Of a stretch of 64,000 bases of DNA, positions 47,547-56,174 are shown piece after piece. The notes beneath the pieces were generated by a model. That model did not search any database. It was not told where the DNA came from and was given only the letters and a program-made list of their open reading frames with translations. The stretch's first letter is position 1. Each line of letters opens with the position of its first letter. The position numbers were made by a program, and so were the translations under genes. Source of the DNA: Arcobacter sp. FWKO B (GTDB lineage: Bacteria; Campylobacterota; Campylobacteria; Campylobacterales; Arcobacteraceae); NCBI RefSeq assembly GCF_014844135.1, contig NZ_CP041403.1, forward strand, positions 248,001 through 312,000, read 5' to 3'.

Positions 47547-48077
47547 TTATATTCGTTTGTAGAGATATGAAACAAATAACACAATAGCAAGGATAACTGC
47601 TACACCATAGTATTTGTATTCTTCTGCATAAGTAAGCACTATTTCACCAAGCATATACGATACAGTACCTATTACAACTGCCCATAAAATAGAAGCAAAA
47701 ACATTATAAAAAGCAAATCTTGTAAAACTATATTTTGTAAGCCCAATAGCAAGTGGCACTAAAGTTTTCACACCATAGAGATATTTTTGGATAAATATAG
47801 CTACATATCCATACTTTCTCATAAGCAAATGTGTATATGCTACTTTTCTACCATATTTTTGCATTATATCTTTTGCAAAATGTTTATTGGTCCTTGCCAT
47901 ATAAAACAAAAACTGATCACCTATAAAGTTTGCAACAGCAGCTACTGCAATAGTCATATAAATATTAAGCTCACCACTAAAGCTAAGAACACCAGCAGCC
48001 ACAAGTGCTACAAAACCACCACCAAAGGAATATAAAAATAGTATTATATATCCCCAGTCTCTTATCAATTCTTCCAT
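47547..48077 (-). CDS. DedA/SNARE-associated family membrane protein
   Basis: 176 residues, about five helices including re-entrant loops. Family motif GGFVALVAAGVLSFSGEL and FLFYMARTNKHF...; the basic KYLYGVKTLVPLAIGL segment corresponds to the conserved R(F/Y)xPG..R region of DedA proteins (here K/V variants). Members flip undecaprenyl phosphate or act in membrane homeostasis. Last gene of the minus-strand run that starts with the RadC-MTase gene. Confidence 0.85.
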   Translation of the reverse strand: MEELIRDWGYIILFLYSFGGGFVALVAAGVLSFSGELNIYMTIAVAAVANFIGDQFLFYMARTNKHFAKDIMQKYGRKVAYTHLLMRKYGYVAIFIQKYLYGVKTLVPLAIGLTKYSFTRFAFYNVFASILWAVVIGTVSYMLGEIVLTYAEEYKYYGVAVILAIVLFVSYLYKRI

Positions 48078-48089
48078 AAATACCCTAAT

Positions 48090-48668
48090 TTACTTTTCGT
48101 AATAATCACGATTTGATTCTCTTGAAAAATACCCTTCAAAAAAATTTCTATCAATCAAACTTTTATCTATTCTTTCATTAAACTGTATTGATTTATCAAG
48201 TAAATAACATTCATCACAAATTTTTGTTACAAAACTGCCATCATAATCTATCAAAAACAAATCACTACTCACATCATAAGTATGAACAAAATAAAACTCT
48301 TTGCCATCTTTGGCATACAAGAAGATATTGTACTTATCTTTTTTGAAAGTCTTGATTAATTGTAATTTCTTAATGTTTAAATTCAGGAAGTTTTGATAAA
48401 AGCTACTTGATAATCCATTCCATTGACACTGAGAATGAAGTTTTATATACTCAAGGTGAAGATTGACATCATCTATAGTAAATCCATCAAACACACAAGA
48501 GTCAAATCTATGGATTTTCTTTGGATTTTTGAGTTCTATTATATTTGTACTATCTTTATCAGTTATATATATGGCATTTTGCGAAAACTGCATATAAGGA
48601 GTATGGCTACAACCACTTAACAAAAGTATAAACATTAATATAGCAAAGATTTTTACTATTTTTATCAT
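48090..48668 (-). CDS. Hypothetical lipoprotein (192 aa)
   Basis: 192 residues. Signal peptide with lipobox MFILLLSGCSHTPYMQF, so exported and lipid-anchored. The mature part has two Cys near FVTKICDECYLL and no recognised domain. Overlaps the DNA methyltransferase gene by 4 bases, which puts a surface/periplasmic lipoprotein in the same transcript as a restriction system; the pairing may be accidental. Confidence 0.7.
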   Translation of the reverse strand: MIKIVKIFAILMFILLLSGCSHTPYMQFSQNAIYITDKDSTNIIELKNPKKIHRFDSCVFDGFTIDDVNLHLEYIKLHSQCQWNGLSSSFYQNFLNLNIKKLQLIKTFKKDKYNIFLYAKDGKEFYFVHTYDVSSDLFLIDYDGSFVTKICDECYLLDKSIQFNERIDKSLIDRNFFEGYFSRESNRDYYEK

Positions 48669-49444
48669 TTCATAAGCCTATCTTCTATGATTTTAATATA
48701 TTTTTCCTCTTTTTCTATACCAATATATTTTCTATTGTATTTTTTAGCAACTGCTACAGTTGTGCCACTTCCACAAAAAGGGTCAAGTATTATATCATTT
48801 TCATTTGAAAACCCAAGTACAATTCTTTTTAACATTTCTTCTGGTTTTTGAGTGGGATGGGCGGCTTTATTGGTTTCTTTATCTCTTATTCTCTCTTTAC
48901 CTTGAACCAAAGGTAAATTCCAAACATCTTTCATTTGTTTATTTGTTCCGTCTTGTTGTTTGTCAGGATTTAGTTCTTTTAAAATATCATAATTAAAAAC
49001 CCAACCCTTACCCTTAACTGCCCAAATCACAAACTCTGTACTATGAGTTAAGACTCTTCTTGTAACATTTGGCATTGCGTTTGTTTTGTTCCAAGTGATT
49101 ATATTTTTAACTTCCAAACCGTTAGCTTTTAGGCTCATTATTGATTCACCGATATTATGATAACTACAAGCTATAAATATAGACCCATTTGGTTTTAAAA
49201 TATTTCTACAAGCTTTTACCCAATCATTGGTAAAATGGATAAATTCTGTTTCATCCATTTTATCCCAGTCCTCATTTACCATTGACCAATCGCCACCTGT
49301 TTTGCTACCTACCGTTTTAAGTCCATTTCCTGATAAATTATATGGGGGGTCAGCAAATATTAACTGGATACTCTCTTTTTCAATTTTGTTTATATTGTTT
49401 AAAACCTCAAGGCAATCACCTTGGTATATTTGATTTAACTGCAT
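48665..49444 (-). CDS. Beta-class N6-adenine/N4-cytosine DNA methyltransferase
   Basis: 259 residues. Catalytic motif IV FADPPYNLSGNG comes first (residues 31-40), motif I (DPFCGSGTTVAVAKKYNRKYIGIE) last (about 220-243), the beta-group order; AHPTQKPEEMLKRIV is motif X-like. Short central target-recognition region. Partner of the AlwI-family endonuclease gene it overlaps by 10 bases; expected to protect one strand of the recognition site. Confidence 0.93.
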   Translation of the reverse strand: MQLNQIYQGDCLEVLNNINKIEKESIQLIFADPPYNLSGNGLKTVGSKTGGDWSMVNEDWDKMDETEFIHFTNDWVKACRNILKPNGSIFIACSYHNIGESIMSLKANGLEVKNIITWNKTNAMPNVTRRVLTHSTEFVIWAVKGKGWVFNYDILKELNPDKQQDGTNKQMKDVWNLPLVQGKERIRDKETNKAAHPTQKPEEMLKRIVLGFSNENDIILDPFCGSGTTVAVAKKYNRKYIGIEKEEKYIKIIEDRLMK

Positions 49445-51867
49445 AATAACTCTTGCTTAAAATTATTGAGTACTGTAGGTATTGTTCTTAACCATTCATC
49501 TGAGTTAGCAACGCTATTTTTTAATCCAACAATTTCATCCAAAAATTGTTTAAACATTAGATGAGAAAATGATTTATTTTGTAGTTTTAATGTTTTAATA
49601 GTTTCAAGGATTTGGATAATCTGAGAAATATTCAAAGGTATAATTTTTTGAGGATTACCCTCATATTCATATTTTACCGACATCCAAAAAGTATTGATTG
49701 TATCACGGTGCATAGAAGGAGCCACAAATAAGCAGTAATTATCTTGATGACTAGAAACATTTTCAAAATCCCTAAAGTGTCTCATAACTGGTTGCCCTTC
49801 ATTATGCCATTGGTCACGATTTATAAGCATAGTAACTTCACATACAGAATTAAAGCTTTCATAAAAACATTCAATATCAGGCTTATTTGCAGGTGCTGTA
49901 AAAATAAAATCATTATCATCACTTAAAATAGAATTAGCTTTAATCTCATTTGCATCGTTAATAATATTTAAAGCGTGTGTAATGTATTTTTCAAGTGCAA
50001 TGCTCGGTTTTAAATCTTGAGTTCTAATATTAGTTAGTTTATCTATTACTTCATCTATTTGTGATACATCTTGTAACTGTTGTTTTAATTCAATATTTTG
50101 TAACTTATGTCTATATTCCCTTAGCTTTTCTATCTCTGATTTTAAATACTCTATCTCTTCATTTTCAAGAGAAAATGGATAAGTGTCCATTGACATTTGT
50201 GCTTCCAAGTTTCTTATATCATCTAGTGTGCTACGATAAATTTTTAGAAGTTCATTTTTTTCCTCCCAAGGCAATATTGGCTGATTAATATCTGACATAT
50301 AGGCGATATAGTCATCTCTTGTAAATTCTTTAGCACTTGCATTATCTGTTTCTAAAAGCTTTTGAATCTCTATCATTCTTCTAGGTTCTAAATCTATATA
50401 AAATCCACCACCTCTAACAGTAATATATCTTGTAAGCCTAAAATATCTTATTGTATTGTCAGCATAATCGTGTAGATTGCCATCCGTGGCATTATCAAAT
50501 TCACTCAAAAAATTAGCTATATAATTAATAATATATTCTTTTTTCTCATCACTATTTTGCAGTGAGTCAAGAGTAATTCTAAACTCTACAAGTCTTTCAG
50601 CTTGTAAGCTTATATCTTGATAGTGTAGTAAACTTTGCCCAAAAATCATAAATTCTTGTTTTGAAATACCTTTAACTCTTAAATTTCTTTGTTCACATAT
50701 CTTATTAACTTCATTTATAAGATGTAAAGTAGCAATAAATGGTTTTATGTTATAAATACTTTGATTACTAAAATCCCTTGATTCTGGATTTGGATATTGC
50801 CATTTAATAAAACTTCTAAAAAATATTTCTCCAATATCATAATTATCACCTAGTAAATAATTTCCCAAGGAAGAGATTTTAATTTTGCCATTTTGTATAA
50901 ATGCAAGTCCAACTTTTTCAAGCGGTTTATATGAAGTTCTTCCTCGAATAGCAAAACCTTCAGGATAGTTTTTTTCTCGTAAAATATTAAATGCCTCGGT
51001 TAGTGAAATGTGATGATTTAAATTTTCTATTAATTGCACTGTTGCTTGGGACAGAGTAGAATAAAACTGTCCATTTGAATATCCATAAAATCTATTTTTT
51101 ACAAGTCTTGCTTGAAATTCTTCTTGCGATTGTGAATTCCAAACTTCTCCCTCCATTTCTTTTAGAGTTATTAAAAAATTTCTTAATCTTTCAGGGTTTC
51201 TTACTGCTGTTGCAATTGACCAAAGTTTTTTCATAGATTTCCTTTGTTTTCTAAATTTTAATAACTCTTTTTTTAATTGAGGTAAATTATTATTCAACTC
51301 TTGGAATTTTTCGTTGAAGAAGTTTAAATCATCTAAACCAAACCAATCGATATTAGAAATAATAAAAAGTTGACGATTTCTTTTGATTTCCAAGTATTCT
51401 TGAAAATTAATCAGTTGACTAACTTGTATCAATTTTATTGTATGGAAGCATAATTTAAGTCTCTTATCATCTTCTTTTAGAATACTATTACCATATATGC
51501 TATTTATTAATTTCATCATAAATTGATAGTTAACTATCAATTTATCTATTAAAGTATTTAAATCAATGTTAGACATATTTTGAATTTGTTTAATATATTT
51601 TTCAACATTTATATATTCTTCTTTTTTTAAATTAATAAAAACAAATCTTTGTTTTCTGTAATCTAATTTACTAAAAGAATATATACTTAGTAATGATAAA
51701 TCAAATTTAATACTATTATCATTTTTTGAAAAAAACTTATACTGTTTATTGAAAGATTGAAAGTTATAAAAAAACACATAAGTTAAATTTATTTTATGAA
51801 GTTTATTTGAGGAATTTAATTTTTCAAATACATCATTTAATTTTTGTAGATAAGGGTCTACTTTCAT
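49435..51867 (-). CDS. AlwI-family type II restriction endonuclease
   Basis: 810 residues. The segment SIATAVRNPERLRNFLITLK and EMEGEVWNSQSQEEFQARLV followed by NRFYGYS is characteristic of AlwI-type enzymes. The PD-(D/E)xK-like core is near residue 664: NKPDIECFYESFNSVCEVTM and QWHNEGQPVMRHFRDF. AlwI recognises asymmetric GGATC and cuts outside it; specificity here is not proven. Longer than typical members because of an N-terminal region of about 200 residues without recognised domain. Flanked by two methyltransferase genes with overlaps. Confidence 0.85.
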   Translation of the reverse strand: MKVDPYLQKLNDVFEKLNSSNKLHKINLTYVFFYNFQSFNKQYKFFSKNDNSIKFDLSLLSIYSFSKLDYRKQRFVFINLKKEEYINVEKYIKQIQNMSNIDLNTLIDKLIVNYQFMMKLINSIYGNSILKEDDKRLKLCFHTIKLIQVSQLINFQEYLEIKRNRQLFIISNIDWFGLDDLNFFNEKFQELNNNLPQLKKELLKFRKQRKSMKKLWSIATAVRNPERLRNFLITLKEMEGEVWNSQSQEEFQARLVKNRFYGYSNGQFYSTLSQATVQLIENLNHHISLTEAFNILREKNYPEGFAIRGRTSYKPLEKVGLAFIQNGKIKISSLGNYLLGDNYDIGEIFFRSFIKWQYPNPESRDFSNQSIYNIKPFIATLHLINEVNKICEQRNLRVKGISKQEFMIFGQSLLHYQDISLQAERLVEFRITLDSLQNSDEKKEYIINYIANFLSEFDNATDGNLHDYADNTIRYFRLTRYITVRGGGFYIDLEPRRMIEIQKLLETDNASAKEFTRDDYIAYMSDINQPILPWEEKNELLKIYRSTLDDIRNLEAQMSMDTYPFSLENEEIEYLKSEIEKLREYRHKLQNIELKQQLQDVSQIDEVIDKLTNIRTQDLKPSIALEKYITHALNIINDANEIKANSILSDDNDFIFTAPANKPDIECFYESFNSVCEVTMLINRDQWHNEGQPVMRHFRDFENVSSHQDNYCLFVAPSMHRDTINTFWMSVKYEYEGNPQKIIPLNISQIIQILETIKTLKLQNKSFSHLMFKQFLDEIVGLKNSVANSDEWLRTIPTVLNNFKQELLCS

Positions 51868-53699
51868 CGTTCAACCTCCACAAAAAATACTCTCTCTTTA
51901 TTGTCCCCTCTATCGCTCTTACCAGTTGTAAATTCTTTATAATCTTGTTCAAATATCTCTGGCGTTCCTCTTTTGCTTAAAATATACATGATGTCCTCAT
52001 CTTTTATTCTTGCATTAGAACGGTTATTTCCCTTGTCTGCCATATTATTATATGAGAAAAGGATATACTTACACTTGGCATTTTGTATCAGGTCAGCAAA
52101 TGCTTTTGTTGCAGTTTTTAGGCTATATTCACTTTTGAGATGAGTTCTATCAAATTTTTTGGCTTCACCATGAACTTCAGGTTTTTCCCATCGCATTATA
52201 TTTTCGAGTAAATGATAAGAGTCACTATATTGTCTTGAATTGTATGGAGGGTCTATGTATAGTACATCACACTCTATTTGTCTAATCAATGTGTTTGCGT
52301 CAAGATTATAAATCTCATTTTTAGTATTGAAGTCATAATGAATATTTGGCATTTTTAAAACAAAGTTTTCGACCTTGATTTCTTTTTTGATATAAGCATC
52401 ATAATGACCTACCGTATTTGCTATCCTATCCATAGCATATAACAATGATGTTAGTAAAATTGATTTTTCATCAAAATTTATTTTTCCAGATAAAAAAAGT
52501 TGATTTATTTTTTCTCTTATTTCACCTATTTTTTTTGAAGTTTCTAAACTAAAATATCTATCACCGAAATTTTCTGATACATAGTTATTACCCAATGTGC
52601 TTATACTGTTAAGTTCTTGTAAAATTCCCAATATTTTAGACTCATCAATATTCTTAGAACCTAAAAATGAATGTAATGACAAATAATTGCTATACAATAA
52701 ATCATTAGTAATTATTTTATTGGTTTTTGTATTGTAATGATGACCAACTACACCTGTACCGCCGAAAATATCGCAAAAACTTTCAAAATAAGGTATTTTA
52801 GATTTTACAACTTTATCTATCAAATTCAAAACATTATACTTATTGCCTAAATATCTTCTTTGATTAATATTGATTTTGTTTTCATTGGTTACTTTTATTT
52901 TAATACTAGTTGATGAAATAATAGATTTGATTGATATAGGCTCGTCATAATAAAAATCAAATAAAGATTTCTGAACAGCACCTTGTCTTACATAAAAATC
53001 GTTATTACTACATTCTATATTGTTTTCTTTTGCTAAACTTTCTTTTAAGCTTAAAATCCCATCAGATGATACTATAAGATGGTCAATCAAAGCTATACCC
53101 ATAATCTTACAAGCTTCATCTATAGTTTTAGTAATCATAATATCTTTTTCTGATGGATTTGAATCTCCAAAAGGATGGTTATGTGCCAAAATAATAGCTG
53201 TAGCTCTATGCTCCAACGCTGGTGCTATTATCTCTCTAGGATGAATTAAACTTGTATCTACAGTACCTATACTAATAACCTCTTTAAAAAGAAGATGATT
53301 AGTAGGACTAAGATAAAAAGCTATTAAATGCTCCTTTTTAAGATTTTTATATTCCTGCAAGTCAGTTTCTAGGTCTTTTGGTGATGTTATTTGTTTTTTT
53401 ATAGTATCAGTGATTAACATTCGTTTTGCTAACTCAAATGAACACTCTAGCAACATAGCCTTGACTTCACCTATGCCTTTTTCTTTCATAAGTTCTTTGT
53501 AGCTCGTATTTACAAGATTAGAGGAATATTTTTTTATAATTGTTTTTGAAATCTCAGATACATTCTTGCCTTCTATTCCAGAACCTAAAAGAATAGCCAA
53601 TAGTTCATCATTTGTTAAAGCATTTACACCATATTTTTTAAATTTCTCTCTAGGACGCAAAGCAAATGGTATCTCTTTTATTGTTGAGTGTTTTGTCAC
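51864..53699 (-). CDS. RadC-D12-class adenine methyltransferase fusion
   Basis: 611 residues. Residues 1-225 form a full RadC/UPF0758 protein: helix-hairpin-helix (MKEKGIGEVKAMLLECSFELAKR) and JAB/MPN metal site LAHNHPFGDSNPSEKD (H173, H175, D186). After a linker (225-275), residues 278-611 are an alpha-class D12 (Dam-like) methyltransferase: NQRRYLGNKYNVL, FCDIFGGTGVVG (motif I) and YIDPPYNSRQYSDSYH (motif IV). First gene of the restriction operon; overlaps the endonuclease gene by 4 bases. The MTase half probably modifies the second strand; what RadC adds is unknown. Confidence 0.9.
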   Translation of the reverse strand: MTKHSTIKEIPFALRPREKFKKYGVNALTNDELLAILLGSGIEGKNVSEISKTIIKKYSSNLVNTSYKELMKEKGIGEVKAMLLECSFELAKRMLITDTIKKQITSPKDLETDLQEYKNLKKEHLIAFYLSPTNHLLFKEVISIGTVDTSLIHPREIIAPALEHRATAIILAHNHPFGDSNPSEKDIMITKTIDEACKIMGIALIDHLIVSSDGILSLKESLAKENNIECSNNDFYVRQGAVQKSLFDFYYDEPISIKSIISSTSIKIKVTNENKININQRRYLGNKYNVLNLIDKVVKSKIPYFESFCDIFGGTGVVGHHYNTKTNKIITNDLLYSNYLSLHSFLGSKNIDESKILGILQELNSISTLGNNYVSENFGDRYFSLETSKKIGEIREKINQLFLSGKINFDEKSILLTSLLYAMDRIANTVGHYDAYIKKEIKVENFVLKMPNIHYDFNTKNEIYNLDANTLIRQIECDVLYIDPPYNSRQYSDSYHLLENIMRWEKPEVHGEAKKFDRTHLKSEYSLKTATKAFADLIQNAKCKYILFSYNNMADKGNNRSNARIKDEDIMYILSKRGTPEIFEQDYKEFTTGKSDRGDNKERVFFVEVER

Positions 53700-53877
53700 T
53701 AATAAACCTTATTTACAATATTGCAGTATAAATATTTGTAAAACATACACATACAATTGATTATTTGTTAAAAGTATATATTTAATAAAGGATTATACTA
53801 TAATATATATAAAAATATAAGAAGTAAGATTAAAAAGTAATAAAAAGTTTTATTTTATGCATTGGGTTACCTTTAAT

Positions 53878-53936
53878 GGAACGCCAGTTTTAACTGGTGA
53901 TTTAATGTTTATTTGACCAGATAAATCTGGCGTTCC
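53878..53936. repeat. Two-hairpin palindromic element, copy C
   Basis: Arms GGAACGCC and GGCGTTCC enclose CCAGTTTTAACTGG (53884-53897) and CCAGATAAATCTGG (53917-53930); 59 bp. Ends 10 bases before the htpG stop, in the 247-bp gap between htpG and the restriction operon; the rest of the gap is plain AT-rich DNA. Confidence 0.85.
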
Positions 53937-53946
53937 TTAAGTTTTA

Positions 53947-55815
53947 TTAAAACACTTTAGCCATAACGCTATTTAGTCTTTTTGCAAAACCTATAGGGTC
54001 TTTTATCTCTATACCTTCACTTATTTTTGCATTATCAAGCAATAGCCAAGAAATATCAGCTATCAAGCTATCATCCGCACAACCGTTTAATTTTTTGATT
54101 ATATCATGTTCTGGGTTTATTTCAAGTATTGGTGCAGATTCTGGCATCTCTTGTCCCATAGCTCTAAACATATGAGCCATAGAAGCCATAGGGTCGTTGC
54201 CATCTTTTACTACACAACTTGGACTATCGCTTAATCTATTTGTTACTTTTACATCTTTTACAGCGTCACCAAGATTTGATTTGATTTTTTCTACGATTGA
54301 TTTGTATTTTTCTTCAATCTCTTTTTTCTCTTCTTCGCTTTGTTCAGTTGAAGGTGCTTCACAAGATGTAATATCTTTGAACTGCCACTCTTGATATGCT
54401 CCAAAAGCGGGAGTGATAATATCATCTATCTCTTTGTCATCAAGGATAAGTACTTCAATGTCTGCTTTTTTGTAGCTTTCAAGTAATGGTGAACTTCTCA
54501 AAATCTTCTCATTTTCACCTACGATATAATAAATAGCCTTCTGTTCAGTAGAAGCTCTATCTTTATACTCTGCAAAAGATGTCATACCTTCTACTTTTGT
54601 TGATTTATATCTTAAAAGTTCTAAAATAGCCTCTTTATTTGTAAAGTCTTGATACGCACCCTCTTTTAAAGCTCTACCAAACTCTTTATAAAACTTCTCG
54701 TATTTCTCTTTATCTTCACTAAGCTTTTTGAACTCGCCAAGAAGTTTTTTTACACTTGATTGTTTGATATTTGCTAGGATTCTATTTTCTTGTAGTATTT
54801 CTCTACTTACATTTAGAGGTAAATCTTCGCTATCTATAATACCTCTTACAAATCTTAAGTATGTAGGAAGAAGCTCTTTATCATCATCTGTGATAAATAC
54901 CCTTTTTACATAAAGCTTCACGCCACTTTGATAATCTACTCTATACATATCAAAAGGTGCTTTTTGCGGTACATAAAATAGCGTAGTATAGTTATTTACC
55001 CCTTCAGCTTTTGTATGTACATGAAGCAATGGATCAGAGCTATCATGAGAAATAGACTTATAAAACTCATTATATTCTTCAGGTTTTACTTTTGATTTAG
55101 GTAGTGTCCAAAGAGCTGTTGCAGCGTTTATTTGCTCTTTTTTGCTCTCAAGAGTTTTTTCTTTTGTTTCTTCGTTTTCTACTTCTTCTTTATAGTTTAA
55201 GAATATTGGATAAGCTATGTGATTTGAATATTTTTTGATGATTGTTTCAATTCTATGTTTACTTGCAAAATCTTCCACCTCATCATCTTTTAGCTTGATG
55301 TAGATTACTGTTCCTTGTGATTCTTTTGTAACAGGTTTGATTTCAAACTCACCTCTTCCGTCACTACTCCATTTGTAAGCTTGCTCACTTCCAGCTTTTT
55401 TGGTAATTACATCTACATAGTCAGCTACCATAAATACTGAATAAAACCCTACTCCAAATTGACCTATTAGGTTGCTATCTTTTTTTGCATCACCTGTTAG
55501 TTTTTCTACAAATGATTTTGTACCACTTTTTGCAATAGTTCCGATATTATTGATAAGATCAGTTTCATCCATACCAATACCATTATCAACGATTGTCAAA
55601 GATTTATCATCCTTATCAAAACTGATGCTTATTTGTGGAGTCCACTCTAAGCTTTTTAGTGACTCATCTGTTAGAGTAAGATATTTTAATTTATCAATAG
55701 CATCACTACTGTTTGATACAAGTTCTCTTATGAAAATCTCTTTATTTGAGTAAAGCGAATGTGTCATAAGATATAATAGTTGCCCTACTTCTGTTTGAAA
55801 TTGTTGTTTTGCCAT
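53947..55815 (-). CDS. htpG: Chaperone HtpG (Hsp90)
   Basis: 622 residues. N-terminal GHKL ATPase: EIFIRELVSNSSDAIDKLKYL, IVDNGIGMDETDLI, GQFGVGFYSVFMVAD; middle domain with GIIDSEDLPLNVSREILQ; C-terminal dimerisation domain. ATP-dependent cytosolic chaperone. The preceding 355-bp region has no gene but carries palindromic copy D and, further up, a CIRCE-like operator. Confidence 0.97.
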   Translation of the reverse strand: MAKQQFQTEVGQLLYLMTHSLYSNKEIFIRELVSNSSDAIDKLKYLTLTDESLKSLEWTPQISISFDKDDKSLTIVDNGIGMDETDLINNIGTIAKSGTKSFVEKLTGDAKKDSNLIGQFGVGFYSVFMVADYVDVITKKAGSEQAYKWSSDGRGEFEIKPVTKESQGTVIYIKLKDDEVEDFASKHRIETIIKKYSNHIAYPIFLNYKEEVENEETKEKTLESKKEQINAATALWTLPKSKVKPEEYNEFYKSISHDSSDPLLHVHTKAEGVNNYTTLFYVPQKAPFDMYRVDYQSGVKLYVKRVFITDDDKELLPTYLRFVRGIIDSEDLPLNVSREILQENRILANIKQSSVKKLLGEFKKLSEDKEKYEKFYKEFGRALKEGAYQDFTNKEAILELLRYKSTKVEGMTSFAEYKDRASTEQKAIYYIVGENEKILRSSPLLESYKKADIEVLILDDKEIDDIITPAFGAYQEWQFKDITSCEAPSTEQSEEEKKEIEEKYKSIVEKIKSNLGDAVKDVKVTNRLSDSPSCVVKDGNDPMASMAHMFRAMGQEMPESAPILEINPEHDIIKKLNGCADDSLIADISWLLLDNAKISEGIEIKDPIGFAKRLNSVMAKVF

Positions 55816-55960
55816 GCTTAACTCTCCTTCGTTTTTTTGTTGTCATTTAAGTTTGTGCATATCTATTAAATATACTCTTCGGAGACTGGATAAATCGCTA
55901 AAGCGATGTATGCCATTTAAACACTCCTTTTGTTAAAGCTAATGATGCTCAATTCTATTT

Positions 55961-56017
55961 GGAACCCCAGATTTATCTGGGCTTGTCTTACTTATGACCA
56001 GATAAATCTGGTGTTCC
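55961..56017. repeat. Two-hairpin palindromic element, copy D
   Basis: 57 bp: GGAACCCC arm, CCAGATTTATCTGG, spacer, CCAGATAAATCTGG, arm GGTGTTCC. Lies in the 355-bp gene-free region upstream of htpG (55816-56170), within the probable htpG leader. Confidence 0.85.
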
Positions 56018-56147
56018 AAGCACTTAATTTAAAGGCACTAACACCAAGAGTATTAAGTTTTTCATCTGGAACTCAGTACCTAAGTCACTCATTAGTTACG
56101 AATTTTAACACAAACTTTATAAAAGTTCACTAAAGTTTTTTAAATAA

Positions 56148-56174
56148 TTAGCAGTTTATTAACTGGAGTGCTAA
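56148..56174 (-). promoter_or_regulatory. CIRCE-like HrcA operator
   Basis: TTAGCAGTT-N9-GAGTGCTAA against the consensus TTAGCACTC-N9-GAGTGCTAA: right half perfect, left half 7 of 9, spacing exact. It overlaps the stop codon of the upstream SDR gene and lies about 330 bp before htpG on the same strand; a candidate -10 (TAAAAT) occurs about 40 bp downstream of it. Suggests heat-shock control of htpG by HrcA. Confidence 0.6.

Noticed and set aside
55930-56133. 67-residue frame upstream of htpG
   Set aside because: Runs through palindromic copy D and the presumed htpG leader; no ribosome site and no domain.
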